Below are positions 1-11,580 of a stretch of DNA of 64,000 bases, one piece after another (position 1 is the stretch's first letter; the number at the start of each line of letters is the position of its first letter). The position numbers were made by a program, and so were the translations under genes. The stretch spans positions 31,834,425 through 31,898,424 of the forward strand of contig CAIIXF020000010.1 of NCBI GenBank assembly GCA_903813345.2, given 5' to 3'. The stretch comes from Owenia fusiformis (Eukaryota; Annelida; Polychaeta; Sabellida; Oweniidae). The notes beneath the pieces are model-generated. The model did no database searches. It was not told the origin of the DNA and saw nothing but the letters and a program-made list of their open reading frames with translations.

Positions 1-2053
1 AACATCATAATTTAACCTTTTCCATTAAATATACCCTGTATCAAGCACAGAAATGTATTTACACCCTTTACTAAAATGGCAACCCCTGTATCACGCACTT
101 GTTGAATAAAAAAATAAGTACTAGACAATGACATAGGCACGATCCAAAAACGGGGTAAATTAGGTAGGCGAGATAAAATCTAAATCATTAAGAAAATGCT
201 AATTCATGGGACATACATAAAAATCCCGTAGAGGGAAACGCTTCAACTATTTTCCATTGCCACTTTGGCGAGGCATCTGCCTGCCTGCCGTGCTAGTCGA
301 CTGGCATTCCGACATATGCAAACTCCCGTGAAACAAACAACTATAGTGCAACCGCCTTTATCTAGAATATTCTTACGTGGTAATAAGTCATGGCAACTGT
401 TACGACGATATGTGGATCTGAAAGTTCAGAAGTGTTTACTTCTAGTACGTGTTAAGTCTGTATTAATGAACTTGAAGTACAGGGTGTTCCAAAATAATTA
501 TACCGAGATAAGAAGCGAAGGACTCTGTGAGGGAGCGGGTCTGTGCGTGATGAAAGAATGTTCTTGAAATTAGGTCATTTGATTGACAACTTAATTATAA
601 ACGTCCTCCGATTTATTCTGCTAAAATTAGGAATGGCATTTAGTTCTGCTTCGATCATTTAGAGCATAAACTAAATGACACATTTGTTAGGAGGTAATTT
701 ACAAAATAGATTTTTAACCAATTGAAAAATGTATTTTTTGAAAGATGTTTTGGGAAAAGTTCAGTTTTTTTAATGAAGGAAAATATGTGCTATTCTGATC
801 TCATTTTAATTTCTTATATGTTTCTATGGATATGTTTCTGGATGTCTCGTTTATGATATGTCAATAGCTTGTGACTATTTGGCGTAGCAGGCAGATTTCA
901 CATTTTATTATATTTTTGCAAGGGGATTGTCTTCCAGTATTCCAACTCGATATTTTTAATTTCTCATTGGAACCATGGGAGCCAATCCTCCGTTATATCT
1001 TTGTAAGAATTCCTGTATTATGATTGGTCAATGAAGAACCACGTGATTAAAATCACCACATCATATTTTACTTCCTCCTAAAAAATTTTAAAGTGAAAAT
1101 CTATGTTACTTATTGTTTAAATGAATTATTTAACTACATTAACTGCATTACGGGTCTATATTTATCACCCACCATGGGTTTACAGGTGTTACCATATTGC
1201 TACTCTATCGCTTAAAAGCCGTCTGATAAAATAATACCCAATATTTTCCGAATATGAGCCTCGAGAGATTCTTAATGTTTGTTTTTTCTGCTCGTTTTGG
1301 TATCTCGTGATAAAACACATGTTGTTTGACATGATTCCTTCTCGCGGATGAATACAACGTCTACTCTCGAATTGTCGTCTGCTAAAATCAAAATCACGTC
1401 TAGTTTTAAATTAATTACATTTGTAAAAACATTATTTTTTATTTCTTTTGGGAGTATTTCGTGCGTACTTTGTATCATTCTCTTATCGTTTTGATAGATA
1501 TTTGAATCGTTTGGTTTGATCGCGTAATTTTTCGAGTTATTTCATTTGGGCATTAAGATTAGTAAACTGCACATAAAACTAATAATTATCAAAATTAAAG
1601 AACCAGGAGAAAGATGATTTGAGATACGCTGATTTTACAAACCTGTGTGATCAAAATGATTTACTAATGATAAAAACTGGTGTTACATCTGACTTGAAAA
1701 TCTAGAATATTCTAGAGTGTTTCCCCGATCTTGTTTGGTTATTTTAGCTCATCTTATCTATCTAAAGTGGAAATCTGCAATCACATTACATCCGTATCTC
1801 GATATATGTATACGTTGGGCGGGATCAGTGGTTGGTGAGGCTTTGGGTCAAAGGAATTGTACACAAAACATATACGTTGATTTTTACACAAACATTTAGA
1901 CAATTCTAGATCAGACGTTGAAATAAACATCACAAAAAGCAATTTTGAGCACTGCTGTAAGCAAGGGAATTTGGTATTGATCTAAATTACATTAACTCAT
2001 TAGTCGGGAGATCAAAAAGGAATGTATTTTCGTTATTAGATTATATTTTGATT
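1..2053. other. Intergenic DNA with no supported gene
   Basis: This is AT-rich sequence. The open frames here are short and carry no domain or splice context I can recognise. The only structure is a stretch near 923-1045 that matches part of a dispersed repeat also found near 25.2 and 48.5 kb. Confidence 0.6.
923..1045 (+). repeat. Short copy of dispersed repeat family R1
   Basis: The phrase TGGGAGCCAATCCTCC and its surroundings, including a following ATTGGTCA-like stretch, recur at 25245-25560 and in diverged form at 48535-48820. This copy holds only the 3' part. No coding capacity or terminal repeats were seen, so its class is unknown. Confidence 0.55.
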
Positions 2054-2820
2054 TGTATTGTATTGTATTGTATATTCTTTATTTCCTCCATTAAATGAAG
2101 ATTACAATTTAACATTTTAACTTAACTCAAAATTAAGGACAAATAAAATAATAATAATAAATATACATTATTTACAAATATTCCAGGTATTTACATATTT
2201 AAATGTAGTACAGCATGGTTTAGAATATAATCTATTTTCACCGCAGATACTATTAAAAATTGTTGCCAAATGCAATCATTACAATCAAATAACATATCTG
2301 TTCTGCTACCTAAAATAGTTTCAAGAAATATCTCATCATCAGTATTAAATAACGCCACTGAGTCAACAACTCCTAATGTATCAACAACAGCATTAAATAG
2401 ATTATCTCTTTCTTGAAATAGTACTTGACACTGTAATAATATATGTTTTGTGATGTCATTCGTCACACTATTGCAAAGAGGACAGCATCTATCAGTTTCT
2501 GAGTTCAGTATTAATAAGGATAAAAGCTGTCCCAATTTCCAAGTGTGAGATGGATAAATAATTCCCAATTTCCAATGTATTATTGGTTCGTACACTGTAT
2601 GACTATTTCTAAAGCGATATAGAGAGGCATCCTGATTCAGCATGTGGTGCCATAATTGCTGTTGTTTTGAAAAGATTTGTGCGTTAACTATCATTTTCCA
2701 TTTGGATTTATGCATTACAACAGTAGTTTTAATATAACGTTCAAACTCAGTATATAAAATAGGATAAGAATTATATCGGGTGAAATATGGAGTAAGAAAA
2801 CTCCAGAAAACTATTATTGC
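2054..2820 (-). mobile_element. 3' end of a non-LTR (LINE) retrotransposon
   Basis: The minus-strand frame covers about 205 codons, from roughly 2820 down to the stop at 2191. It ends in a Cys/His cluster of the form C-x2-C-x8-H-x4-C (CPLCNSVTNDITKHILLQC). Such a cluster is common after the reverse transcriptase domain in the ORF2 of animal LINEs. Past the stop there is an AATAAA signal, then a tail of repeated ACAAT units (2054-2078). Simple-repeat tails of this kind mark the 3' end of several LINE clades. The endonuclease and reverse transcriptase parts are absent, so this is a 5'-truncated dead copy. The frame seems to fade out near 2820. The exact clade cannot be told from this fragment. 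Confidence 0.7.
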
Positions 2821-3172
2821 AATTATAGTATTTTATCCCTGGTGCCCTGGAAGGCTTCTGTATACTATTGTCCTTCCGCCACATAGGAATATAGTTCCCC
2901 GAAGTATCCTATGACAGTGCTATGTTATTTATTACAATTATGGATTTTGAAATATTGACATATTAGCTATAAATATTATGGTAAAAAAATGATAGATGAT
3001 AAGGCCTAAGATGATGCAGTGCGGACTGATTTTAGGGTCTGTGTTTCAGTTAAATTATAGAATTTTCTATCAAAACAACTTTTTCGATTTCTTTTTGCTT
3101 CACGTTGGTATGAGGATTACAACTGCTGTCTGAAAACCGTTTTGAAATATACTTGGATGACATATAGCACAT

Positions 3173-3763
3173 GCTCGTTTCTGTTTTAAGCAAAGTACAC
3201 GATCGTTTCTGTTTTAAACAAATCAAATGCTCGTTTCTGTTTTAAGCAAATCACATGCTCGTTTCTGTTTTAAGCAAATCACATGCTCGTTTCTGTTTTA
3301 AGCAAAGCACACGTTCGTTCGTTTCTCTTTTATACAAATCACACGCTCGTTTCTGTTTTAAGCAAATCACATGCTCGTTTCTGTTTTAAGCAAAGCACAC
3401 GTTCGTTTCTGTTTTATACAAATCACACGCTCGTTTCTATTTTAAGCAAATCAAATGCTCGTTTCTGTTTTCAGCAAAGCACACATTCGTTTCTGTTTTA
3501 AACAAATCATACGCTCGTTTCTATTTTAAGCAAATCACATGCTCGTTTCTGTTTTAAGCAAATCAAATGCTCGTTTCTGTTTGAAGCAAACCACACATTC
3601 GTTTCTGTTTTATACAAATCACACGCTCGTTTCTATTTTAAGCAAATCAAATGCTCGTTTCTGTTTTCAGCAAAGCACACATTCGTTTCTGTTTTAAACA
3701 AATCATACGCTCGTTTCTATTTTAAGCAAATCACACGCTCGTTTCTGTTTTAAGCAAATTACT
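3173..3763. repeat. 28-bp minisatellite array, about 21 units
   Basis: Units of the form GCTCGTTTCTGTTTTAAGCA plus 8 bases follow one another with an exact 28-bp period and a few variants, one with a 4-bp insertion. A seven-unit block repeats as a whole: the stretch starting at 3421 recurs at 3617, 196 bp later, giving a higher-order period. Open frames that cross the array are by-products of the repeat. Confidence 0.9.
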
Positions 3764-5327
3764 TATCCAGATCAGGGATAGGGATATTAGATAAGGAATG
3801 GATAACGTAAAAACGATCCTTATTCGCGGGTTAATTAGCAGGATATCTATCGGTGTTAAGGTTTAGTCCGCTTCAATTTTTTCAGTGTGGTAAATATAAA
3901 GAGCACCGCAAAAACAAAATAGGCTTTACTTGTTTCGATTTCCTATTCAGAAGGACCCCTTAGAATATCTATGTTCACCCCATTTAATCCATGACAAACC
4001 GATGATTCAATATTTGATAGCGTTCAATACTGTTTTCCTCCCATTGATTGGTAAAAAAAATTGAATCACAAATCTGATACTCATTTGAAAATGAAAATGC
4101 GAAAAGCATGGTTCATAGCCATGGTTCAATGAAGAGTTATGGTTGCCGCGCCTTTGGAGTTAGACGCATCAAAATTGTCGATGTGAGTTGGAACACATCT
4201 TTAACGCCTGAAATCCCAGGTGTGTACCAGAGCACACCCGAGGTAGAAAGAATCCGATTGCTAATTAGATATATTTCATCACTCCTACCATTAGTGTGGA
4301 GCTATTTTGGAATTGAAATGAATGGTTTAATATCCGAGAGGCGGTGAGCAATCTTGATTGTCCATTGATATTAAAATCGCTTTTGTAGATCACTCTTAGA
4401 CGATGATATCATTCGGAAATTGCAAGGATACTACATACGAATACGTGGTCTACCTAAACGGCTAAAAGCTGTCTTCTTTACACAATTAAATTAAACGGCA
4501 CCGAAACGGCGTCGAAAATCAGATTGCATTTTGGGGGTGTACTCTAGATATCTTGTGATATGTGCATCGTAGTTTATAGTTTAAATATTATAAATCGAAT
4601 AAGGGATTAACATGTTAAATGTTACCAACCGTTGGCAGTGCCATTTGTCACAGACGCCGAGTTGAACACCAATCGCCAAACGCCGACCATCGTCCCCAAA
4701 ATAGTTGGGAGACTATAACAATGTGTTACGCCTTCTGGTGGTGAAATATACATTGTTAAAATCGTCACTTGCGAACTAAGGTGAAGCGTTTTCTAATCTC
4801 TTAGGTGCTATGAGTGATTCAAATCCTACCATTTTACCGAAAAATTGTTTCAAGAATGAATATGCCAAGATTGACCACCGTGATTTCAATTAGCCCAAAA
4901 TTAAAAATATGACCAACACCTTAGGCGGATAATCGATGATAATAATCCATCTTACATCGCATACAGTTATCCATTCTCATGTGGATACGTCCATGGACCT
5001 ATATCCTCTGTTATTAATAGTCTTCCTTGAAAGTACTGTATATACGTGTATATATCAATCTGACTTTTCTACCTTTGACATTTCCGAGTAAGAAAACATC
5101 GTCTAGTGAGTTATAGACTAGTTCTTTGTAATACAGTATAACCATTTCCTTACTCATCGTTTGATCATATTGATTAGTACATATATATAATGTAACACAT
5201 GTTTCAAATGCTGGCTCCTGTCGATACGGTCGAATTCACAGTGAGGTATTGCTCGGAAAAATTCCTTTTAATGTTTAATGGGTTATTTGATATGATTTAG
5301 TAATTTTCTAAGCAAAGAAATAGATTT
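3764..5327. other. Intergenic DNA, no supported gene
   Basis: No recognisable coding region. A 79-codon open frame at 4108-4347 shows no domain or splice context. A dispersed repeat copy lies at 4620-4755. Confidence 0.5.
4620..4755 (-). repeat. Dispersed repeat R2, copy 1
   Basis: On the minus strand this reads as a CATTGTTATAGTCTCC motif, then a CAACT..TTTTG stretch and GGCGTTTGG/GGCGTCTGT words. The same order of words occurs on the plus strand at 23535-23680. The two copies are diverged and in opposite orientation. I see no terminal repeats and cannot class it. Confidence 0.6.
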
Positions 5328-5690
5328 TTATTGAGTGAGGGATTCTCAAATTTTATATTGCTTCTCGCTTCCGAGCTGGTTCGTTTACACGGCTAAGGGG
5401 TTCTCTATCAGATAATGATTCTCCTCCAGGAAAAAAGGTATTATTGAGTGAGGGGTTCTCACATTTTATATTGCCTCTATCTTCCGAGCTGGTTCGTTTA
5501 CACGGCTAAGGGGTTCTCTATCAGGTAATGATTCTCCTCCAGGAAAAATAGGTACTTATTGAGTGAGAGGTTCTCAAATTTTATATTGCTACTCGCTTCT
5601 GAGCTGGTGGCTCGTTGACAAGAGTTAGGGATTCTCTATGAGTAAGTGATTTTCTTATTGAGTGAGGGGTTCTCAAATCTTAATTGCTTC
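5328..5690. repeat. Tandem repeat of about 113 bp, three full units and a partial one
   Basis: Units start with TTATTGAGTGAGGGGTTCTC at 5328, 5441, 5556 and 5654, so spacings are 113, 115 and 98 bp. Each carries GAGCTGGTTCGTTTACACGG and ends near CTCCTCCAGGAAAAA. The last unit is truncated and diverged. Confidence 0.85.
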
Positions 5691-6094
5691 TTGAGTAAAT
5701 AGTTTACCTGAAATAGAGCTGGTTTCTTCTTCATGAGTAATGCCGTTAACGATGGGAGGTTAGTCAGCCTGTGTTTTTGTCTTTCGGACAATTGTGAATA
5801 CTGGCATCAAGGTAATTGTTATAATCATCTTTCCGTATTAATCATCTGGGAGTCAAAATATTAGTCCTCCAAATACATTTAACTTAACCTATCTATTACG
5901 TCATTTTAGACTTTTGAGACATTTAAGGACCTTTCTATGGAGCATGGAATTCTTTTAATGTCTTTTATGGGTAAAGGTTTTTCAATATTCTATATGAGTT
6001 ATTGGTGATGAGTAAACGATTCTTTTGTATGAGTAATTCGTTCTCCTTTATGAGTAGCTGACATAGAATGACTTTCCATGTCCTTCGCGGGTTT

Positions 6095-6215
6095 GTACTG
6101 GTGGAACCAGAAGCTAGCAAGGGGGGGGGGCGCATTTCAAGTCTGGTCCAATCTTTTTAGGCCCTTCAAAATTTTTGGGCTTTAATATTTTTTCTGAGTC
6201 CACCCAAGGGTCCGC
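6095..6215 (+). mobile_element. Degenerate fragment of the G-tract hAT-like MITE family
   Basis: The order AACCAGAAGCTAGCAAGGGGG, a short stretch, GGCCC words and CCACCCAAGGG follows that of the complete element at 16273-16613. The terminal repeats are not intact, so this is an old remnant. Confidence 0.45.
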
Positions 6216-7896
6216 AAGTGGTTTGCAATGTTCCATATTATGAGTATTCGAAAATCTACATGAATATTTACTTGTCGATTACGTACATAGGTATTGTCCA
6301 TCATTATTTTAAAATAGCAACTGGAATTCAATGCTAGTTTTGAACCTATGAGAAATTATGGAATGTCCTTCGCAAACTTTATAATTTCCTGAAAGGAATT
6401 CGGAGAAGCTTCATATCACTTTTGAGGCACAGAACGCCAATTAGCAAATTATAATTACTGAGCCCCGCCAATAATCTTATTTCCGGTTTTACTTCTTACA
6501 GCACGCTGTTATTTCCTTAGTCAAAAACGACCCACTTTGACTTCTATTTTAGTATTGTTGCACTCCTACACTTTTTATATCTTTTATTTCTGGTTGATTC
6601 CTCTAGTTTTCACTCTACACATAACCATCGAGGTATTTTTCTCACGGGATGAAACTGGCATGAAGTAGGGGACTACCTGAGTATGCCATTAAGATAATTG
6701 ACTGACTGTTAATTAAGGGAAATCTACTCCAAATGCAACAGTTCTTGATTTGCTATGTGGATGATACTATACCAACATTCTATGGTATTTATATTTACAC
6801 CCCAATCTATATCTTACTTTGATTGGTCGTGAACAGTCACATGACGAGTGCAAAGAAATATGGGAGATGCTTCCTTTCGAAATATATCTTTTTGCAACCA
6901 AAAAGCATTTATTCTTGTTCATATTCTATTTCTAGAATATTCGAAGATCACGTATCACGTTATTATTGATATCTAAATCAAACAAGTGAAGAACAGGTTC
7001 ATAAGGAAAATGATTTGAAAACTAACGAGAACCTAACGATGATCCCGGTGCAACCTCTCGTTATATCCCATCAATATTGTATCATATCGTAGCCTTGCGG
7101 AATCTTTTGGCTTTGCCAGAATTAAAACTCCATGGTTAAGTATTAGAATTAGAATATTCGCGAACTTATAGGAATTATTTAGACTGTTAGATTTTTTGGA
7201 CAACGTTAAAATGAAAACGCCTGACACAAAATTAGAAACATCGAAATACTGTGCGACGAGGGAAATAAGTAAGGTTAGAAATATGGACAAGAAACTGTTT
7301 TCCGATCGTTCCATTGAGTTCAATGCGCAAGAAGCTTCAATAATTTGTGATTTTGCCAAATAAAAAGATAATGTGCTATTAGAGAAGTGAAAACATTGCC
7401 TGCATATGATGTTATCTAATAACATCGGCGATTTTCCTATTAGTAAGGTCAATCTCTGATTATTGCAAGTACCAAACCAATATACCTTTCTTATGAAGCC
7501 TGGTATATTTTGCTACACCATCGAAACCTGGGTGTATTCAGGCCTAGGGGTTTGACTACATCGGTCGGTAGGTAGCACAAAAGTGAAAGATATGGGTAAA
7601 TTATCTTAGAATTTTGTTGGTTTACAGCTACCTACAACCGTTGACATCATGAACTGAATCGGAGCAATGAGCTCCCAGCTTATTTTAAAGGGTTTCAGGC
7701 TTTATTGGACGGCTTTTTGAATATTGAGAGTGGGAGGGATAGGTCTACAATAAATCAAAAGAAGGTTACGTTGACAAAGAATACGAGAAGTTGTCGATTA
7801 GAAATAATATTACATTGCGATTAGTTTCCACTTCAATCAATATCAATTGCTCTGAATCCTTGTAAAGTCAAATATCAGAACCTGTATCATTGTTTA
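6216..7896. other. Intergenic DNA, no supported gene
   Basis: A 139-codon minus-strand open frame (7033-7452) is present, but it has low-complexity hydrophobic composition, no recognisable domain and no splice context. I do not call a gene here. Confidence 0.45.
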
Positions 7897-8444
7897 AACG
7901 TCACTGCTACCCACCTAGTTACACAGACGTATCGTCAGTGTATCATGGCGGAACTACTTCCGGGACTAGGTTTCGGTAAGATTTTTTTATTTCCCAATTT
8001 ACACCTACTTATAAGTCACGTTGTGGATAATAATTTGGCTCGAAGTTAAAGAAGATAGTCTAGTTTGAGAATGTGTCGATGGTTTTAGGTTTTATATGTT
8101 AACAAAGACACAATTCACGTATTTAGTCCCTCGCTTTTGTGACACTGACGTACGACCAATATCAGTGTAATATTGGCAATATTAATGCCGATCGTCAGTG
8201 TAACAAAAGCGAGGGACTAAATATGTGAAATGCGTCTTCGTTAACATACCAAACCTAAAACCATCGACACATTCTCAAACTAGACTATCTCCCATAACTT
8301 CGAGCCAAATTATAATCCACATCGTGACTTATAAGTAGATGTAAATCGAGAAATAAAAATATCTTACCAAATTCAAATCCCGGAAGTAGTTCAGCCATGA
8401 TACACTGACGATACGTCTGTGTAACTAGGTGGGTAGCAGTGAAC
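7897..8444. repeat. Long inverted repeat (foldback), arms about 248 bp
   Basis: The left arm (about 7897-8145) and right arm (about 8195-8444) are reverse complements with a handful of mismatches and about 50 bp between them. The arms share CACTGCTACCCACCTAGTTA at the outer ends and CTCGCTTTTGT..CACTGACG next to the loop. A transcript across it would form a long hairpin. No clear target duplication was found, so it could be a foldback element or a local inverted duplication. A small minus-strand open frame in the right arm mirrors the left arm and is not a gene. Confidence 0.85.
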
Positions 8445-9183
8445 GTGCTCTGAAGATGTCCCACATGCAAATTAAAATATAAAACCTCATAGAAAGAATT
8501 GGAATCAACGAGGAATGAACTGGCAGCACACACACTGAATTTAATATAGATCTAGAAATGGAAGAACACCAATATATTCATCTCATTGATCTTCATTTTC
8601 AAAATAAATCGTATGAAATAGCAAACAAAGATAATTCAGCATTGGCTGTCTGTTTCCTAATAATAAAGATCAATTAAGTACATAGGAAATAAGAAACTTA
8701 ATAAAATAGAACATTAGCCGAGGTGAATTGTGCATCATTATATTCACTAATTGAAAATGAAGGAAAACACAAAATAAACAGTCGGCGAGATGTTTCAATG
8801 TTTCTGTATGGATTTTGTTAAACACGCATGGGAATAAATAATTTACAATAAACCCTGATTATCATCACAGTCGTTGAATAATTCAAAGGTCTATCAAAAC
8901 TGACAAGATCTTATAGCATTGTCTGATCATCAAATATTTAAGCCAAGTGTTATGGTTTACCTTATTTTCACAGAACATGACATTGTTCTGTTTTATTAAT
9001 TCATGAATGACGCCCAGCAGTCAGCACCTACCTTTAAGGTGCTGTTGGTACCATCATTTGATTGATTAGTAGTATGTGGCGCTGTAGAATAACCCCTTTA
9101 ATATAAACTAGGAACTTATCGATGTATTCAGTAAACGGTTTTTTGTTTGATTATTCATATGCATATTATATCATGAAATCTCT
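8445..9183. other. Intergenic DNA, no features seen
   Basis: AT-rich sequence with no long open frame, tandem array or inverted repeat that I could support. Confidence 0.5.
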
Positions 9184-9315
9184 CATAGGCGTAGCCAGGA
9201 GGGGTGGGGGTGCTCAGTTTTGAAGGAATTTGCATCAATTTTTGTAAAATTTAAATCAAATATCTTGTTTATGCCGAAATCGCACCCCCCTGACTGAAAG
9301 CTGGCTACGCCCCTG
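9184..9315. mobile_element. Short MITE with GCGTAGCCAG-type termini
   Basis: The left end CATAGGCGTAGCCAG and the reverse complement of the right end (CAGGGGCGTAGCCAG) match at 13 of 15 positions. Just inside lie G-rich and C-rich stretches (GGGGTGGGGG and GCACCCCCC). The layout matches the clean element at 42220-42431, so I place it in the same hAT-like group. No 5-bp target duplication survives. Confidence 0.65.
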
Positions 9316-10483
9316 TCAAATGGTAATTTATAGTAAACCGACATCCATTTCTGCGTTACTCTCATTCTTCCAAAGCAAAAAGTTCTAGCTTACCGACCAT
9401 ATGTACTCCTAAATGTTTGTCCACGTCATATCAGCGTTCTGTTTCCGTCTCACAAAATGAATCAATCTTCCGTGAAAGTACTTTTACAAATTTATTCATT
9501 CAGAAACAAATCTTACCAGAGGTTTATTCGGACGAATACAGACAATGAAGTTCATTCAACTATACGAGATATCTTTATAATAGAAATCCTCGTCTGAAAA
9601 ATAAATTTAATCCTTCACTGACAATCGTACCATATTTCCTGAATGAGGCTCATTTATTGCTTGTCTGCAGCATATACTTTTATGGAAATAGTATTTACTT
9701 AAATAGGTAGATGAAGTATTAAATGAATTGTTTACTACCGTGAATGGAGACGTCTGATTAATCCTTGCGCATAGAATTATTTTTGGCGCCAATTTTCTGA
9801 CGTATCGTCTGCTCAGGTGAGCATGGCGACGACGAGTTTCAATGATTTTATCGCGGTATGTTGTGATACATAGAATAAGATCCAATTGTAGGATAACCAA
9901 TGCGTAATCGGCGATCTCCATCTATCTTTGTGGTATTCAATATTAATACTTACCCTTTCCTTTGTTTTCTCAGTGGCAATGTGTTTTTCGTTGTAGAATT
10001 CATCTTATCTGGTTGATTTTTTATACAAATTTCAGTATTTATTGTTTTGTTATCTGCACTATTCCCAGCTCTATTCATGTATTAGGCATTTGAAATTATA
10101 AGCGGCATTTGTATTATTAGTTACCTTATCCCGACCTGAAGCCATTCAGTGTTTGAAATCAGTTTCATTGTTTTAATAAGTCTCCTTTTATATATTATTC
10201 GTATGTGGCTGTAAATGTAGGACTTTTCAATAATTGATTTGTATACATCCAATACACTAGTAAACAACTCAGGGTGACATAAGGTGACATTTCAAGCATG
10301 TTTTATTTTATTCCTGGGCCTTAGGTCTTAACATTACCCTTTATTTGTCCTCTTAGAATCAAATACAAAGAGAATTAATAATTACAATAACTGTTGAATT
10401 ATATATCACTTATTGGTATCAATTACTCGTAATAAGCTCAAAATACAGAGAGAAACGTGTTTACATTCATGGACGTTGTCGAA
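9316..10483. other. Intergenic DNA, no supported gene
   Basis: Nothing convincing. The 104-codon minus frame at 9607-9921 has no recognisable domain. Confidence 0.5.
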
Positions 10484-10601
10484 CACAAGACGGTTGTCTC
10501 ACCAACACAAGACAGTTGACCCAGGGACACAAGATAATTGTCTCACAAACACAAGACAGTTACCTCACCAACACAATATAGTTGCCTCACCAACACAAGA
10601 C
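10484..10601. repeat. Minisatellite of ACCAACACAAGACAGTTGCCTC-like units
   Basis: About five imperfect units around CACAAGACAGTTG..TCACCAA run head to tail and abut the larger satellite array on the right. Period is about 22-29 bp because some units carry insertions. Confidence 0.75.
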
Positions 10602-11580
10602 AATATTAATGTTGCTTCAGATTGAATTAAAGTGCTTACCAGTATGAAGTTAAGCACATTATGACAGTAAGAATGAGCTAAATATTAATGTTGCTTCAGA
10701 TTGAATTAAAGTGCTTACCAGTATGAAGTTAAGCACATTATGACAGTAAGAATGAGCTAAATATTAATGTTGCTTCAGATTGAATTAAAGTGCTTACCAG
10801 TATGAAGTTAAGCACATTATGACAGTAAGAATGAGCTAAATATTAATGTTGCTTCAAATTGAATTAAAGTGCTTACCATTCTGAACTTAAGTACATAATG
10901 ACAGCAAGAATGAGCTAATCGTTGCTTCATATTGAATTAAAGTGTTTACCATTCTGAACTTAAGTACATAATGACAGTAGGAATGAGCTAAATCGTTGCT
11001 TCAAATCGAATTAAAGTGCTTACCATTCTGAACTTAAGTACATAATGACAGTAGGAATGAGCTAAATCGTTGCTTCAAATCGAATTAAAGTGCTTACCAT
11101 TCTGAACTTAAGTACATAATGACAGTAAGAATGAGCTAATCGTTGCTTCATATTGAATTAAAGTGTTTACCATTCTGAACTTAAGTACATAATGACAGTA
11201 GGAATGAGCTAAATCGTTGCTTCAAATCGAATTAAAGTGCTTACCATTCTGAACTTAAGTACATAATGACAGTAAGAATGAGCTAATCGTTGCTTCATAT
11301 TGAATTAAAGTGTTTACCATTCTGAAGTTAAGTACATAATGACAGTAAGAATGAGCTAATCGTTGCTTCATATTGAATTAAAGTGTTTACCATTCTGAAC
11401 TTAAGTACATAATGACAGTAAGAATGAGCTAATCGTTGCTTTATATTGAATTAAAGTGTTTACCATTCTGAAGTTAAGTACATAATGACAGTAAGAATGA
11501 GCTAATCGTTGCTTCATATTGAATTAAAGTGTTTACCATTCTGAAGTTAAGTACATAATGACAGTAAGAATGAGCTAAAT
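10602..11580. repeat. Satellite-like array of 73-79 bp units, about 13 copies
   Basis: Each unit contains GTTGCTTCA, TTGAATTAAAGTG, TTACCA, TTAAG and AATGACAG..AGAATGAGCTA in that order. The first three units (79 bp each, 10602-10838) are identical. The fourth is a transition form. The following nine are about 73-75 bp and of two alternating types, differing for example at TCAAATCG versus TCATATTG. The uniform left edge suggests recent expansion there. Confidence 0.92.

Noticed and set aside
3173-3763. Regular 28-bp repeats that look at a glance like a CRISPR array
   Set aside because: There are no unique spacers; the units are contiguous tandem copies, and the setting is an animal-like genome with introns.
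7033-7452. 139-codon minus-strand open frame
   Set aside because: Hydrophobic low-complexity product without recognisable family, signal or neighbours supporting a gene.
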